From: Clostridiales bacterium UBA1206
GTDB taxonomy: Bacteria; Bacillota; Clostridia; Oscillospirales; CAG-382
Reading direction: 5' to 3'
DNA length: 64,000 bases
Assembly: GCA_002310055.1 (NCBI GenBank)
Contig: DBXS01000033.1
Coordinates: forward strand, 42,039 to 106,038
Shown here in pieces: positions 9,446 to 17,417 of the stretch; the first letter of the stretch is position 1, and every line of letters starts with the position of its first letter. The notes beneath the pieces were generated by a model. That model ran no database searches. It saw only the letters and a list, made by a program, of their open reading frames with translations, and had not been told where the DNA came from. A program made the position numbers and the translations under genes.

Positions 9446-12157
9446 TTATTTCTTCTTTTTCTTTTTGAAAATCAATGCGCACGCCGCCGCGCATATCGCC
9501 GCCGCGGCAGCCGCTATGCCTATGATGAGTCTGGGCTTGCTTCCGCTTTCTTCCGGTGCGGCTGTTTCCTCACTCTGCTCGGGCCCGCTTTCGGCCATGC
9601 TTTCTTCGGCAGAGCTTTCTTCGGAGCTTTCCTCGCCCGGATGATTGTAAGCGTACACCATGGCTTCGAGCTCGTCGCACAACGCCTTGAGATGTATGGC
9701 GAAGACCCGTTCGCCGGCGAGATACCGTTTTATGGCGCGGATCTTCAGATTGATCTCCGTGTCGCCGCACTGTTCGGCGGCTTCCAGCACCGGCGTATAA
9801 TCGAAAGCGACCTTGTAGACTTCGAATTCGCTGATGCCGCCGCTGTAATAGGTGTTGTACTGGCTCGCGTACCAGCGCTTGAGCTGGACGTATTTGACGT
9901 AACGCGCCCTGACCGGCTTGAATTCCACGGTCTCGGTCACGCGCCGGCCTTCTTCTTTTCCGCTCGCTTCAAAGACTTTTTCAAAGTTTTCGCCGTCTTC
10001 CGAAACATATAGCTCGAACGCCTGCACGGATTCGAAATAGTGTATGATTATTTTTGAAATATCGTAAACGTCGGCGAGATCGACGACCATCCACTGGGTA
10101 TCTTTCGACCTGTCGAACGAAAGGCGCGTGTTCATATCGCCGTCGACCGCCATCGGTTCGTTCAGCCGTCCGTCGTTGACTTCAAGTCCGCTTACCGTGA
10201 CCTTTTTGCCCAAAGCCACGTTGCTTTCGTAAAGCAGATCGTTGAGCGATCCGCCCTCGGGTGCGAGAGTCAGATTTTCAACAACGCAGTTTTCGCCGCC
10301 GATTCTTTCGAGCGGGAGCACGAACGACGAACTGTATTCCGCGGCTTTTCCGCCGGAAGCCAGCACGGGTTCGGAGACCCACTTGCCGTCGACTATCAGC
10401 ACGGTCGAAGTCCTGTCGCCGTAAAGCCTGATATTGGTCTTTTCGCCCAAAGTCACGCCTCTGTCGAAGATATACGTCACGCCGCCGCGTTCAAAGCTCA
10501 GTTTGCCCGCCGCGTTGACGAACAGTTTTCCGTCTTTGCCTTCGGTTATCACGGCGCCTTTTTTGGTCACGGTCACGTCGGCGCTCATATAATACGGCCA
10601 GCCGTACGATATCGCTTTGCCTTCTTCGAGAGCTTTCGTCACATCGGCGTCGATCGCGTATTTGCGCCGCGCGGGGTCTGCGTTGCCGCCGCGGACCGAT
10701 AATTTTTCAAAGCGCGAAATAAAGTTTTTGGCGCTTATCTTCGCGGTCTTGCTTCCGGTCCAGGTCTTTTCCGCCACAAGGCAGACCTGATAGCGGAGCC
10801 GGTCGAAAATCTCGAACACCGAAAAACCAGTCGAAGGTCTGACAAGATCGTTCCAAAGCGCAAAGCACGCGCCAAGCAGCTGTTTGTCGTTTTCGGCGAC
10901 TTTTTTGCCGTTGTAGATGCCAAGGATATTCACGAACCACTTTGAATAAAGGTTGTTAAGATCGAAATAATCGGCGAATCCGTTTCCTCCCGGAACGCAG
11001 TAGAGTATGGGCCCGCAGGTGTTTATAATGTCGTAGCCCATATCCCACAGAACTTTGTGGTCCGAAAGTTCCACCGCCCAGTAGTTGCACTGCGAATCGC
11101 CCGAAACGGGCGTGCTGCCGTTGAAGCCCTTGCCGCCGAACGAACCCCAGAACCGGGTCGTATACCCGCGCGAACGCAGGTGTTTCATCAGCGCGTCGGT
11201 GTAGGCGCGCATCTCCTCGTTGTGGCCGGCGGGGTATTCGTCGGTGCCGAAATGGACCGTGTCGCCTATGAACACGGGCTCTTCGCCGGCGACGTATTCG
11301 TCCCACAGATCGCAGACGAATTTCAGCGTTTCGGGCTTGCTTATGTCAAGATGCGAATCGTCGAGCATTAGCTCGGGGACGGCTTTTTTAAAGCATTTGC
11401 TGTGCGCCGGAGTGTCTATCTCGGTGACGACGCTCACGCCGTATTCCCGCATGCGAAGCTGATATTCGCGGTAATCCTTTTTGCTGTAATGGTCTTCGGC
11501 GGTCAGCCCCGGTACGTCGCTTTCAAGACGGAAATAACCGTTGCCGTCGGACGAGTTGTCGTTTATATGCAGATGTATCTCGTTGAGCTTGAACCACGCA
11601 AAGTATTTGGTTATCTCCTCCACGTAATCGAGCGGTATCCAGGTGCGCGCCACGTCTATCATACCCGAGCGCAGTCTGTACTGCGGCACGTCGCGGACGT
11701 ATCCGCAGGGCATATACCCGTCGTGGTAACAGGACTGTATCAGCGTGATGACGCCGTACAGCAGCGATATCTCTGTCGTGCCGCTTATGATCACGTTCGT
11801 TTCGGTCGCTTCAAGCGTATAGCCTTCGCCGCCAAGCGACGTGTCCGAAGAATGCGCAAGCACGATGTCGCCCGTGCGCGCTTCGCCCGCGGCAAAATCC
11901 ACGCTTATAAACAGCATATCGTCAAAATAGCCGCGGATTATGTCTTTCTTCGCTTCCGAAAGCTCGGCGCCTTCGCTTAGAACGATGCGCGCGCCGTCTT
12001 TTACGGTGAACGTTCCTTCTCCGCCGGTCCATTCGGTCACCGCGGGGATGACGTTGGGAGCGGGATTCGCCGTTCCGGCCGCCGAAGCGGGGACGGCGGG
12101 CAGGACCGCCGCAAAAAACAGCGAAGACGCGAGCATGAACGCTATATGTTTTTTCAT
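9446..12157 (-). CDS. exported, membrane-anchored GH20 beta-N-acetylhexosaminidase
   Basis: The 903-residue protein has a signal peptide (residues 1-27, cut near ASAAG) and an N-terminal GH20b domain (~35-155). The GH20 barrel follows with conserved IDVARTWIPL, HLHINDN and the catalytic Asp-Glu pair D306-E307 in HFGTDEYPAG. An F5/8-type C carbohydrate-binding domain lies near residues 660-770 (ALGKKVTVSG, then ARYVKYVQLKRW). A Ser/Glu-rich stretch leads to a membrane helix (AAAAAICAAACALIF) and a poly-Lys end, so it sits on the cell surface without an LPXTG motif. GH20 enzymes remove terminal GlcNAc/GalNAc; mucin or other host glycans are plausible substrates. It has its own consensus promoter and precedes tex. 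Confidence 0.9.
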   Translation of the reverse strand: MKKHIAFMLASSLFFAAVLPAVPASAAGTANPAPNVIPAVTEWTGGEGTFTVKDGARIVLSEGAELSEAKKDIIRGYFDDMLFISVDFAAGEARTGDIVLAHSSDTSLGGEGYTLEATETNVIISGTTEISLLYGVITLIQSCYHDGYMPCGYVRDVPQYRLRSGMIDVARTWIPLDYVEEITKYFAWFKLNEIHLHINDNSSDGNGYFRLESDVPGLTAEDHYSKKDYREYQLRMREYGVSVVTEIDTPAHSKCFKKAVPELMLDDSHLDISKPETLKFVCDLWDEYVAGEEPVFIGDTVHFGTDEYPAGHNEEMRAYTDALMKHLRSRGYTTRFWGSFGGKGFNGSTPVSGDSQCNYWAVELSDHKVLWDMGYDIINTCGPILYCVPGGNGFADYFDLNNLYSKWFVNILGIYNGKKVAENDKQLLGACFALWNDLVRPSTGFSVFEIFDRLRYQVCLVAEKTWTGSKTAKISAKNFISRFEKLSVRGGNADPARRKYAIDADVTKALEEGKAISYGWPYYMSADVTVTKKGAVITEGKDGKLFVNAAGKLSFERGGVTYIFDRGVTLGEKTNIRLYGDRTSTVLIVDGKWVSEPVLASGGKAAEYSSSFVLPLERIGGENCVVENLTLAPEGGSLNDLLYESNVALGKKVTVSGLEVNDGRLNEPMAVDGDMNTRLSFDRSKDTQWMVVDLADVYDISKIIIHYFESVQAFELYVSEDGENFEKVFEASGKEEGRRVTETVEFKPVRARYVKYVQLKRWYASQYNTYYSGGISEFEVYKVAFDYTPVLEAAEQCGDTEINLKIRAIKRYLAGERVFAIHLKALCDELEAMVYAYNHPGEESSEESSAEESMAESGPEQSEETAAPEESGSKPRLIIGIAAAAAAICAAACALIFKKKKKK

Positions 12158-12190
12158 TGCCTTTTTACGCTCCTGAGTATATTTTTATCA

Positions 12191-12219
12191 ATTATACCAT
12201 AAAAAGCGGCTCTTTGCAA
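12191..12219 (-). promoter_or_regulatory. promoter of the GH20-tex unit
   Basis: On the minus strand: TTGCAA (12219-12214), a 17-base spacer, and TATAAT (12196-12191) with TG at -15. Confidence 0.75.
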
Positions 12220-12262
12220 GTTTTTTAACGCTTGGGTGCCGGCGTTTTTTTGCCGTAACGTC

Positions 12263-12291
12263 TTGATTTATGCGTTCGGGGGTGATATAAT
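12263..12291 (+). promoter_or_regulatory. promoter of the aminotransferase gene
   Basis: TTGATT at 12263-12268, a 17-base spacer, and TATAAT at 12286-12291 with TG at -15. It diverges from the GH20 promoter about 45 bases away. Confidence 0.75.
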
Positions 12292-12322
12292 AGCACAAAA
12301 GATAACGGGGAGGAGTCCCATT

Positions 12323-13537
12323 ATGAGAGAAATAGGCAAATCGCATAAGCTCGACAACGTGTGCTACGATATCCGCGGGCCCGTGATGGACGAGGCGATC
12401 CGTATGGAATCCAACGGCATAGATATCCTAAAGCTCAATATCGGCAATCCCGCGCCGTTCGGCTTCAAAGCGCCGGACGAAGTGATAGTCGACTTCATTT
12501 ACAACCTGCGCGCTTCGGAAGGTTATTCCAATTCCAAAGGGCTGTTTTCGGCGCGCAAAGCCATTATGCAGTACTGCCAGCTCAAGGGCATCCCCAACGT
12601 CACGGTCGAGGATATCTACACCGGCAACGGCGAAAGCGAACTCATCACAATGTCTATGCAGGGGCTTCTCGACGACGGCGATGAGATCCTCATCCCTATG
12701 CCGGATTACCCGCTGTGGACGGCTTCGGTGGTGCTCGCCGGCGGCAAGGCGGTCCATTACCGCTGCGACGAGGAAAACCACTGGTATCCCGATATCGAAG
12801 ACATCCGCCGCAAGGTCACGCCGCGCACCAAAGGCATAGTTGTCATCAACCCCAACAACCCCACCGGCGTGGTGTATTCCAAAGAGATACTGCTTCAGAT
12901 AGTCGATATCGCGCGCGAACACGGGCTCATCCTTTTCGCCGACGAGATCTACGACCGGCTCGTGATGGACAACATAGAATTCACTCCGCTCGCGTCGCTC
13001 GCGCCCGATCTGTTCACGGTCTGCTTCAACGGACTTTCCAAATCGCACCGCGTGGCGGGCTTCCGTTCCGGCTGGATGTGCCTCGCCGGCGACAAGACTT
13101 ACGTGCGCGGATATATCGAAGGCCTCAATCTGCTCGCGGCGATGCGGCTTTGCTCCAACGTTCCGGGGCAGAGCGTCATCCAGACCGCTATCGGCGGCTA
13201 TCAGTCGAGCGACGAGATGATAAAGCCCGGCGGAAGACTTTTCGAACAGCGCGAATTCATCTGCAAGGCGCTCAATTCCATACCAGGCGTTTCCGCCGTC
13301 AAACCCGACGCCGCGTTTTACGTGTTCCCTAAATTCGATACCGAAATGTACGGCATCAAGGACGACCAGGAATTCGTATTCGATCTGCTGCGCGAACAGA
13401 AACTGCTCGTGACCGCCGGCACCGGCTTCAACTGGGACAAACCCGACCATCTGCGCATAGTCTACCTTGCGCGCACCGAAACGCTCGAAGAAGCCGTAAC
13501 GCGGCTCGAGACGTTCTTGAAAGAAAGAAGAAGATAA
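12323..13537 (+). CDS. class I/II PLP-dependent aminotransferase (AlaA-like)
   Basis: The 404-residue protein matches fold-type I aminotransferases: LNIGNPAPFGFKAPDE near the N-terminus, GNGESELI, NPNNPTGVVYSKE, ADEIYDRL, and the PLP lysine K240 in NGLSKSHRVAGFRSGW. It is closest in pattern to AlaA-type alanine/glutamate aminotransferases that transfer an amino group from glutamate to pyruvate, though the substrate is inferred. I chose the ATG at 12323 behind GGGGAGGAG (12307-12315); an in-frame GTG/ATG extension from 12236 would overlap the promoter. Single-gene transcript. Confidence 0.9.
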   Translation: MREIGKSHKLDNVCYDIRGPVMDEAIRMESNGIDILKLNIGNPAPFGFKAPDEVIVDFIYNLRASEGYSNSKGLFSARKAIMQYCQLKGIPNVTVEDIYTGNGESELITMSMQGLLDDGDEILIPMPDYPLWTASVVLAGGKAVHYRCDEENHWYPDIEDIRRKVTPRTKGIVVINPNNPTGVVYSKEILLQIVDIAREHGLILFADEIYDRLVMDNIEFTPLASLAPDLFTVCFNGLSKSHRVAGFRSGWMCLAGDKTYVRGYIEGLNLLAAMRLCSNVPGQSVIQTAIGGYQSSDEMIKPGGRLFEQREFICKALNSIPGVSAVKPDAAFYVFPKFDTEMYGIKDDQEFVFDLLREQKLLVTAGTGFNWDKPDHLRIVYLARTETLEEAVTRLETFLKERRR

Positions 13538-13544
13538 AAAGCAT

Positions 13545-13577
13545 AAAAAAACAAAGAGGCGGATACCGCCTCTTTGT
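13545..13577. terminator. strong hairpin with its T-run on the minus strand
   Basis: A perfect 12-bp stem (ACAAAGAGGCGG 13551-13562 / 13566-13577) has a 3-base loop. On the plus strand it is followed only by AAACTC, but on the minus strand by seven T. It therefore works best for a minus-strand transcript coming from 13580-13900, and only weakly for the aminotransferase. Confidence 0.7.
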
Positions 13578-13579
13578 AA

Positions 13580-13900
13580 ACTCAAAGAGCCGTCTGCCTC
13601 TCTGTATCCGTCGTGGGGATCTTACGTTTTGTTTCCGTCACGCGCATCGTTTCCGCATTTTTGGGGAAAATCGCGCGCGGTGCGCAAAAAAACGCATTCC
13701 GTATCTGTCTCTGCCGCAAACAGCTCGCCGAACTCTTCGCGCACGTTCCGGGGCGTTCCCGCCCGCAGATCGAATGTGTGCGAAATCGCGCAGTATGCGG
13801 TATCGCGGCGCGTAAAGCCGCCGTCATTCAAACGTCTCATCCTAACGATCCTTCCGACGTTCTTATTATCGGCGGACGTTTCATTTTTATACGAGGTAAA
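13580..13900 (-). other. gene-free gap, possible minus-strand non-coding RNA
   Basis: Nothing protein-like is seen on either strand; the 81-residue minus ORF has no family features. The interval is compositionally coding-like, includes a GGAACGCCCCGGAACG-type repeat near 13744-13765, and ends in the minus-strand terminator at 13545-13577. A weak TATAAA lies near 13890 on the minus strand. No match to 6S, tmRNA, SRP or RNase P RNA signatures was recognised. Confidence 0.3.
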
Positions 13901-13903
13901 AAA

Positions 13904-14320
13904 ATGGTTTATATTGGAATAGATTTCGGCGACAGACGCGTCGGTATCGCCCGCAGCGACGGCGTGCTCGCCACCGCCGTCTGTACGGTAAAAGTCAGCG
14001 GGCTTGCCGACGCCGTGAAAAAATGCGCCGAAAAGATAAAAGAGCTCGGCGGCGAAGCCGTGGTGATAGGCCTCCCCCGGAATATGGATTCCACCGAAGG
14101 CTTCCGCGCCGAACGCACCCGCCGTTTCGGCGAAGCGCTCGCGCTTTCCACGGGGATCTCGCCCGAGTATTTCGACGAACGGCTCACGACCGTGCGCGCC
14201 CACGCGTTTATGAACGACGCCGACCTGGCGCCGAAACGCAAAAAGGGAATGGTCGATTCGCTTTCGGCCGAGATAATTTTGCAGGATTATCTCGATTCGC
14301 TCAAGAACAGGCAAATATAA
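13904..14320 (+). CDS. ruvX: RuvX/YqgF Holliday junction resolvase family protein
   Basis: The 138-residue protein opens with the RNase H-fold signature MVYIGIDFGDRRVGIARSD (first Asp at residue 7) and continues with VVIGLPRNMD, YFDERLTTVRA and a C-terminal DSLSAEIILQDYLD carrying the last acidic residue. YqgF/RuvX is essential in several bacteria and is tied to 16S rRNA 5' processing (pre-16S nuclease) as well as proposed Holliday junction resolution. The ATG at 13904 with GAGG at 13893-13896 is preferred; an upstream GTG would add an unrelated 97 residues. It is followed by a bidirectional terminator. Confidence 0.93.
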   Translation: MVYIGIDFGDRRVGIARSDGVLATAVCTVKVSGLADAVKKCAEKIKELGGEAVVIGLPRNMDSTEGFRAERTRRFGEALALSTGISPEYFDERLTTVRAHAFMNDADLAPKRKKGMVDSLSAEIILQDYLDSLKNRQI

Positions 14321-14331
14321 GAATAAAAAGT

Positions 14332-14375
14332 ATCCCGCGCAAGACGTATGAAGTCCTGCGCGGGATTTTGCTTTT
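14332..14375. terminator. bidirectional terminator between ruvX and the lipoprotein gene
   Basis: ATCCCGCGCA (14332-14341) pairs with TGCGCGGGAT (14357-14366). TTTGCTTTTTG follows on the plus strand, and a T-run follows on the minus strand from the AAAAA at 14325-14329. Confidence 0.85.
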
Positions 14376-14383
14376 TGTTTCGT

Positions 14384-15370
14384 TTATTTGTTTCCCACTT
14401 CGCTGCCGCCCCATTCGACCACGGTGAAGCCGTGACGTTCGGGCGCGGAAAACTCCTGCGGCGGGATATCGACCGGTTCGTCGAGCGGCGTAAACGCCAT
14501 AAAGACTCTTATGCAGGTATCGGGTTCGGGCGTCACGCACAGCACGGCGTTTTCGGTGTAGGCGTTTGTCTGGAACGATATGAGGTTGTATTCGTTATCC
14601 TGCATCAACGGCAGCCAGTAGATAATGAACTCGTTCGCCTCGCGCGCGGAAAGCCCAAGCTTCGGCAGCGTTTCCGCAAGGAACGCCGCGGTGTCTTTCC
14701 CCGCCACGCACGCTCCGCGTGTGAAATCGAATACGGCGCCGTATCCAACGCCCTCCCAGTAAAGGGCATAGTATTCGCTTCCGTCGGGGAACACTAGCGT
14801 GCCGTCGGGCTTGGCAACAAAGTTTTCCCAGCCGTTTTCGCCGTATTCGGGGTAGGTACAGGTCAGCTTTCCGTTAAGCATGAGTTTTACCGAACAGACC
14901 GTTTCTTCGGCGGGATACAGGTAGATAATGGGTTTGTCCATTACCGGCTCGCCTGCCTCGTAATTCGATCTTCTCGCGCTGACGACTTCTTTTATGACGA
15001 ATTTGCACGTTATTTGATATGCGTTTTCTCTGGTGCCGTAGTCAAAGACTCTTTCTTCGGCGATACAGTATCTGCCGTAAAACTCTATGCGCGCGGTATC
15101 GAACTCATTGAACCCCGTAACGCCTTCGACGAACACGTCGTCGCCGACTGTGCCGTTTTCGTCCGAACTCCTAACGTAAAGGTACGTCACGTACAGTGTG
15201 CCCGGATCCAATTCCACGCCTTCTCTCAGGCATATATAGTTTTCGGGCACCGGATTCGTCACGGGTTTCGACGGAACGTCGTTCCCGCACGAAACGAGCA
15301 GTAAAGAAAAAACGAGTGCTGTCATTAGTATCGCCACCGCAAAAGCGGCTGTCTTGCTGCGATTTGTCAT
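14384..15370 (-). CDS. putative lipoprotein, conserved family of unknown function
   Basis: The 328-residue protein starts with a lipoprotein signal peptide ending LLLVSC, so Cys28 would be lipidated and the protein tethered outside the membrane. The mature part contains KPIIYLYPAEE, LMLNGKLTCTYPEYG and YYALYWEG, a set of motifs I associate with a conserved but uncharacterised clostridial lipoprotein family. I used the ATG at 15370, with AAAGGAG nine bases upstream, rather than the longer frame beginning at 15520, because only this start puts the signal peptide at the N-terminus. Its leader contains 23 bases identical to one end of the 106-bp repeat found elsewhere in this window. Function unknown. 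Confidence 0.75.
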   Translation of the reverse strand: MTNRSKTAAFAVAILMTALVFSLLLVSCGNDVPSKPVTNPVPENYICLREGVELDPGTLYVTYLYVRSSDENGTVGDDVFVEGVTGFNEFDTARIEFYGRYCIAEERVFDYGTRENAYQITCKFVIKEVVSARRSNYEAGEPVMDKPIIYLYPAEETVCSVKLMLNGKLTCTYPEYGENGWENFVAKPDGTLVFPDGSEYYALYWEGVGYGAVFDFTRGACVAGKDTAAFLAETLPKLGLSAREANEFIIYWLPLMQDNEYNLISFQTNAYTENAVLCVTPEPDTCIRVFMAFTPLDEPVDIPPQEFSAPERHGFTVVEWGGSEVGNK

Positions 15371-15395
15371 AGCGGTATTCTCCTTTCGCTTTCTG

Positions 15396-15418
15396 TGGAT
15401 TGGTTGCTTTTTTGTAAG
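15396..15418 (-). repeat. partial copy (one end) of the 106-bp foldback repeat
   Basis: These 23 bases are identical to the first 23 bases of the full copy at 15958-16063. The similarity stops abruptly after TTGTAAG. It ends 25 bases upstream of a lipoprotein start codon, in the same orientation to that gene as the full copies have to theirs. Confidence 0.8.
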
Positions 15419-15509
15419 GTGGATGAAATCTTCCGTCGCGGTGTGGTGTACTGAACGCCGCCCGAAGTGTTTCAGTATCAAAAAATACATAGAACTGAGC
15501 ACTGCCTTA

Positions 15510-15935
15510 TCATTCGCCAAACCATATTCTTACAACTGCACCATTTCTTTTATCAATTGCAATAGTGCAATCGTAACCTATGACGCCATTTTCATATGCA
15601 TCACTATCCCAAAATGTTACTATCCATATGCCATCTTCTTCATCATAAAACACGCGCTGTGGGGTAAATTGGCTTGCAGTTTTGCTTTTCTCCATTCCTT
15701 CAAAAACAGACACGGCAATATTCAGCGCGACTGTTTGACTTGGAACAACATCTCCGTAATATGTTCCCGTGGGATCGTTCCAATTCTTGTTGTCGTAAAT
15801 ACCGGTTTCATATTCTATCAGTTCATAAGACTCCATTTCAAAAATACTTTCGTCACTATCGTCGTTTCTGCTACATGAAATATTTGAACATATCAAAATG
15901 ATAATCATACCAAATAAAAGAATTGATTTTTTCAT
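15510..15935 (-). CDS. small putative lipoprotein, NTF2-fold immunity / PepSY-like C-terminus
   Basis: The 141-residue protein has a lipoprotein signal peptide ending CSNISC (Cys21). The mature part carries VPSQTVALNIAVSVFEG, then EDGIWIVTFWDSD and IAIDKRNGAVVRIWFGE. This layout resembles the NTF2-fold immunity family and PepSY-like domains, in which a helix is followed by strands ending in a 'D-K-x-G-x-V' turn. The assignment is by pattern only. A and T are clearly more frequent than in the neighbours, suggesting recent acquisition. AGGAGG sits nine bases before the ATG. The full 106-bp repeat lies 22 bases upstream. Confidence 0.65.
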   Translation of the reverse strand: MKKSILLFGMIIILICSNISCSRNDDSDESIFEMESYELIEYETGIYDNKNWNDPTGTYYGDVVPSQTVALNIAVSVFEGMEKSKTASQFTPQRVFYDEEDGIWIVTFWDSDAYENGVIGYDCTIAIDKRNGAVVRIWFGE

Positions 15936-15957
15936 ATTTCATAACCTCCTCGTATTA

Positions 15958-16063
15958 TGGATTGGTTGCTTTTTTGTAAGAGGGTAATGCGGCAACCGTA
16001 TGCATTACCGATAATGCATATGATACCACTTTTTACCCTCTTATACAATTCCGTACCAGTCCA
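15958..16063 (-). repeat. 106-bp foldback repeat, copy A (MITE-like or shared leader)
   Basis: Read on the minus strand, this copy differs from the copy at 37009-37114 at only 4 of 106 positions. Its ends are inverted repeats (TGGACTGG / CCAATCCA), with further pairing inside: GTATAAGAGGGTAA against TTACCCTCTTAC, and a central palindrome TATGCATTA-TCGG-TAATGCATA. It sits just upstream of the lipoprotein gene at 15510-15935. Confidence 0.85.
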
Positions 16064-16120
16064 TCTGTATGATAATACTGCCGAAAAGCCGAAAAGCGGA
16101 CAAAAAACAACCGTATTTTT

Positions 16121-17413
16121 TCAAGTTTCTTCTTCGGTGTCGCTTACTATGGCGACGTATTCTTCGCATATGCGGCGGTAGGTTAGCAGAAATACCGCGA
16201 TGAACGCGACAGAAAGCAGTATCCTGGGCAAAAGCAGCCACGGGTAAAGAACGGGCATCGCAAAAGCGGCTATGTTCATAAGGGCGTATGCGGTATATAA
16301 GATCTCGGCGTACACGAGCGGTTTGAGCGAAGTTTTTTCGCAGCCGAAATCGAAGTGCAATTCGCGCAGCGAATAGCACAGGCGCCGCACGAACAGCACG
16401 GAACATACGGCGAACGCCGCGCCCGACGCCGCAAGTACCGCGCTTTCGGTCAACGTACCTACCGTGTCGGTGCTGCCGAACAGTATAAAGCAAACATCCA
16501 GCGCCAGCCCCGTCGCCGCGGCGCACAGCGCGTAAGGCGCAAGCGCCTTTTTAAGCACGCGCTTGGCGCGGATGATCGCGTACGCCGATATGAGCGCTCC
16601 TAGAAAAGCGGGCAGTACGGGGACGCGTTCGAACCGCACGTCTAACGCGAAAGCCGCGATCCCCACGATCGCGAACACATAGGAAACGCTGAGCTTTTTA
16701 TCGATGCTCTCGCTCGAACTGCCGGTCACGTATTCGGCGGCTTTAGTCGCCGCAGCGACGAATGCTGCGTCTTTGCGCACCGCGCCGAAATAGCGGCAGA
16801 TCTCTATATACCACCACACGCCGAGTATGATCGTGATCAGAATGAACAGCGCGGTTGCGTACGGCTTGTAGCTTGCGATATCATTGTAAAGCGGGATATC
16901 GTCCACGTCGATGAGGTCCGAAAACAGCACTTTCTGCACCAGAAGCACCGCCGCCTCGGGTATCACGCCCAGCGCCACTTTCACTATAAGGAACAGAAGC
17001 GTAAGAAATCTGGCGTTGTTGAGCCGCCCCAGCGCCTCGTAGCCGTCGTAGCGTTCGAGCAGATACTCTGTCCCGCCGAAAAGGTCAGAAGCGAACCTGA
17101 TGACGAGCAGTATCTCCGCCACGCCGAAGCTGAAAGTCAGAAGCAGCCGCATGCTGTCGTCCGACCCGAGCGAAAGCACGAACGCTGCCGCGCGCGCGAA
17201 CGAAAGCAGCCCCAGATACGCCGAATATTTCATCGCCGATTCCATACGGTATTCCAGCTTCGCAAGGTCGCTCACGGCGTAGCAGATCAGCGCGTATCCT
17301 ATAAAATCGGGCAGGATATCGAGCATGGCGAAATAGGGGTTGATAAGGAAAAACAACCCTATAAACAAAAGCGGCGAACGTATTCTGTTTTTGGTCGCGG
17401 CAGCGTCGTTCAT
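16121..17413 (-). CDS. polytopic membrane protein of unknown function
   Basis: The 430-residue protein is strongly hydrophobic, with about eleven predicted membrane helices spread along its length (for example LLFIGLFFLINPYFAML and LLLPRILLSVAFIAVFLLTY). No catalytic or transport signature was recognised. A soluble loop with TKAAEYVTGSSSESIDKK lies near residue 225. It begins four bases after the membrane-protein gene at 17418-18032, which itself follows secA, so all three are probably one transcript. Its N-terminus (IDILPDFIGYALICYAVSDLAKLE-like) resembles the short neighbour's topology, hinting at a shared role that cannot be named. Confidence 0.75.
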   Translation of the reverse strand: MNDAAATKNRIRSPLLFIGLFFLINPYFAMLDILPDFIGYALICYAVSDLAKLEYRMESAMKYSAYLGLLSFARAAAFVLSLGSDDSMRLLLTFSFGVAEILLVIRFASDLFGGTEYLLERYDGYEALGRLNNARFLTLLFLIVKVALGVIPEAAVLLVQKVLFSDLIDVDDIPLYNDIASYKPYATALFILITIILGVWWYIEICRYFGAVRKDAAFVAAATKAAEYVTGSSSESIDKKLSVSYVFAIVGIAAFALDVRFERVPVLPAFLGALISAYAIIRAKRVLKKALAPYALCAAATGLALDVCFILFGSTDTVGTLTESAVLAASGAAFAVCSVLFVRRLCYSLRELHFDFGCEKTSLKPLVYAEILYTAYALMNIAAFAMPVLYPWLLLPRILLSVAFIAVFLLTYRRICEEYVAIVSDTEEET

Positions 17414-17417
17414 AAAC

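Noticed and set aside
13582..13827. 81-residue minus-strand ORF before the orphan terminator
   Set aside because: No ribosome site, no hydrophobic or domain pattern, and Arg/Thr-rich throughout. A non-coding transcript fits better.
14384..16063. insertion sequence or prophage fragment around the small lipoproteins
   Set aside because: The AT-richer genes and the 106-bp repeat suggest acquisition, but no transposase, integrase or phage gene is present.
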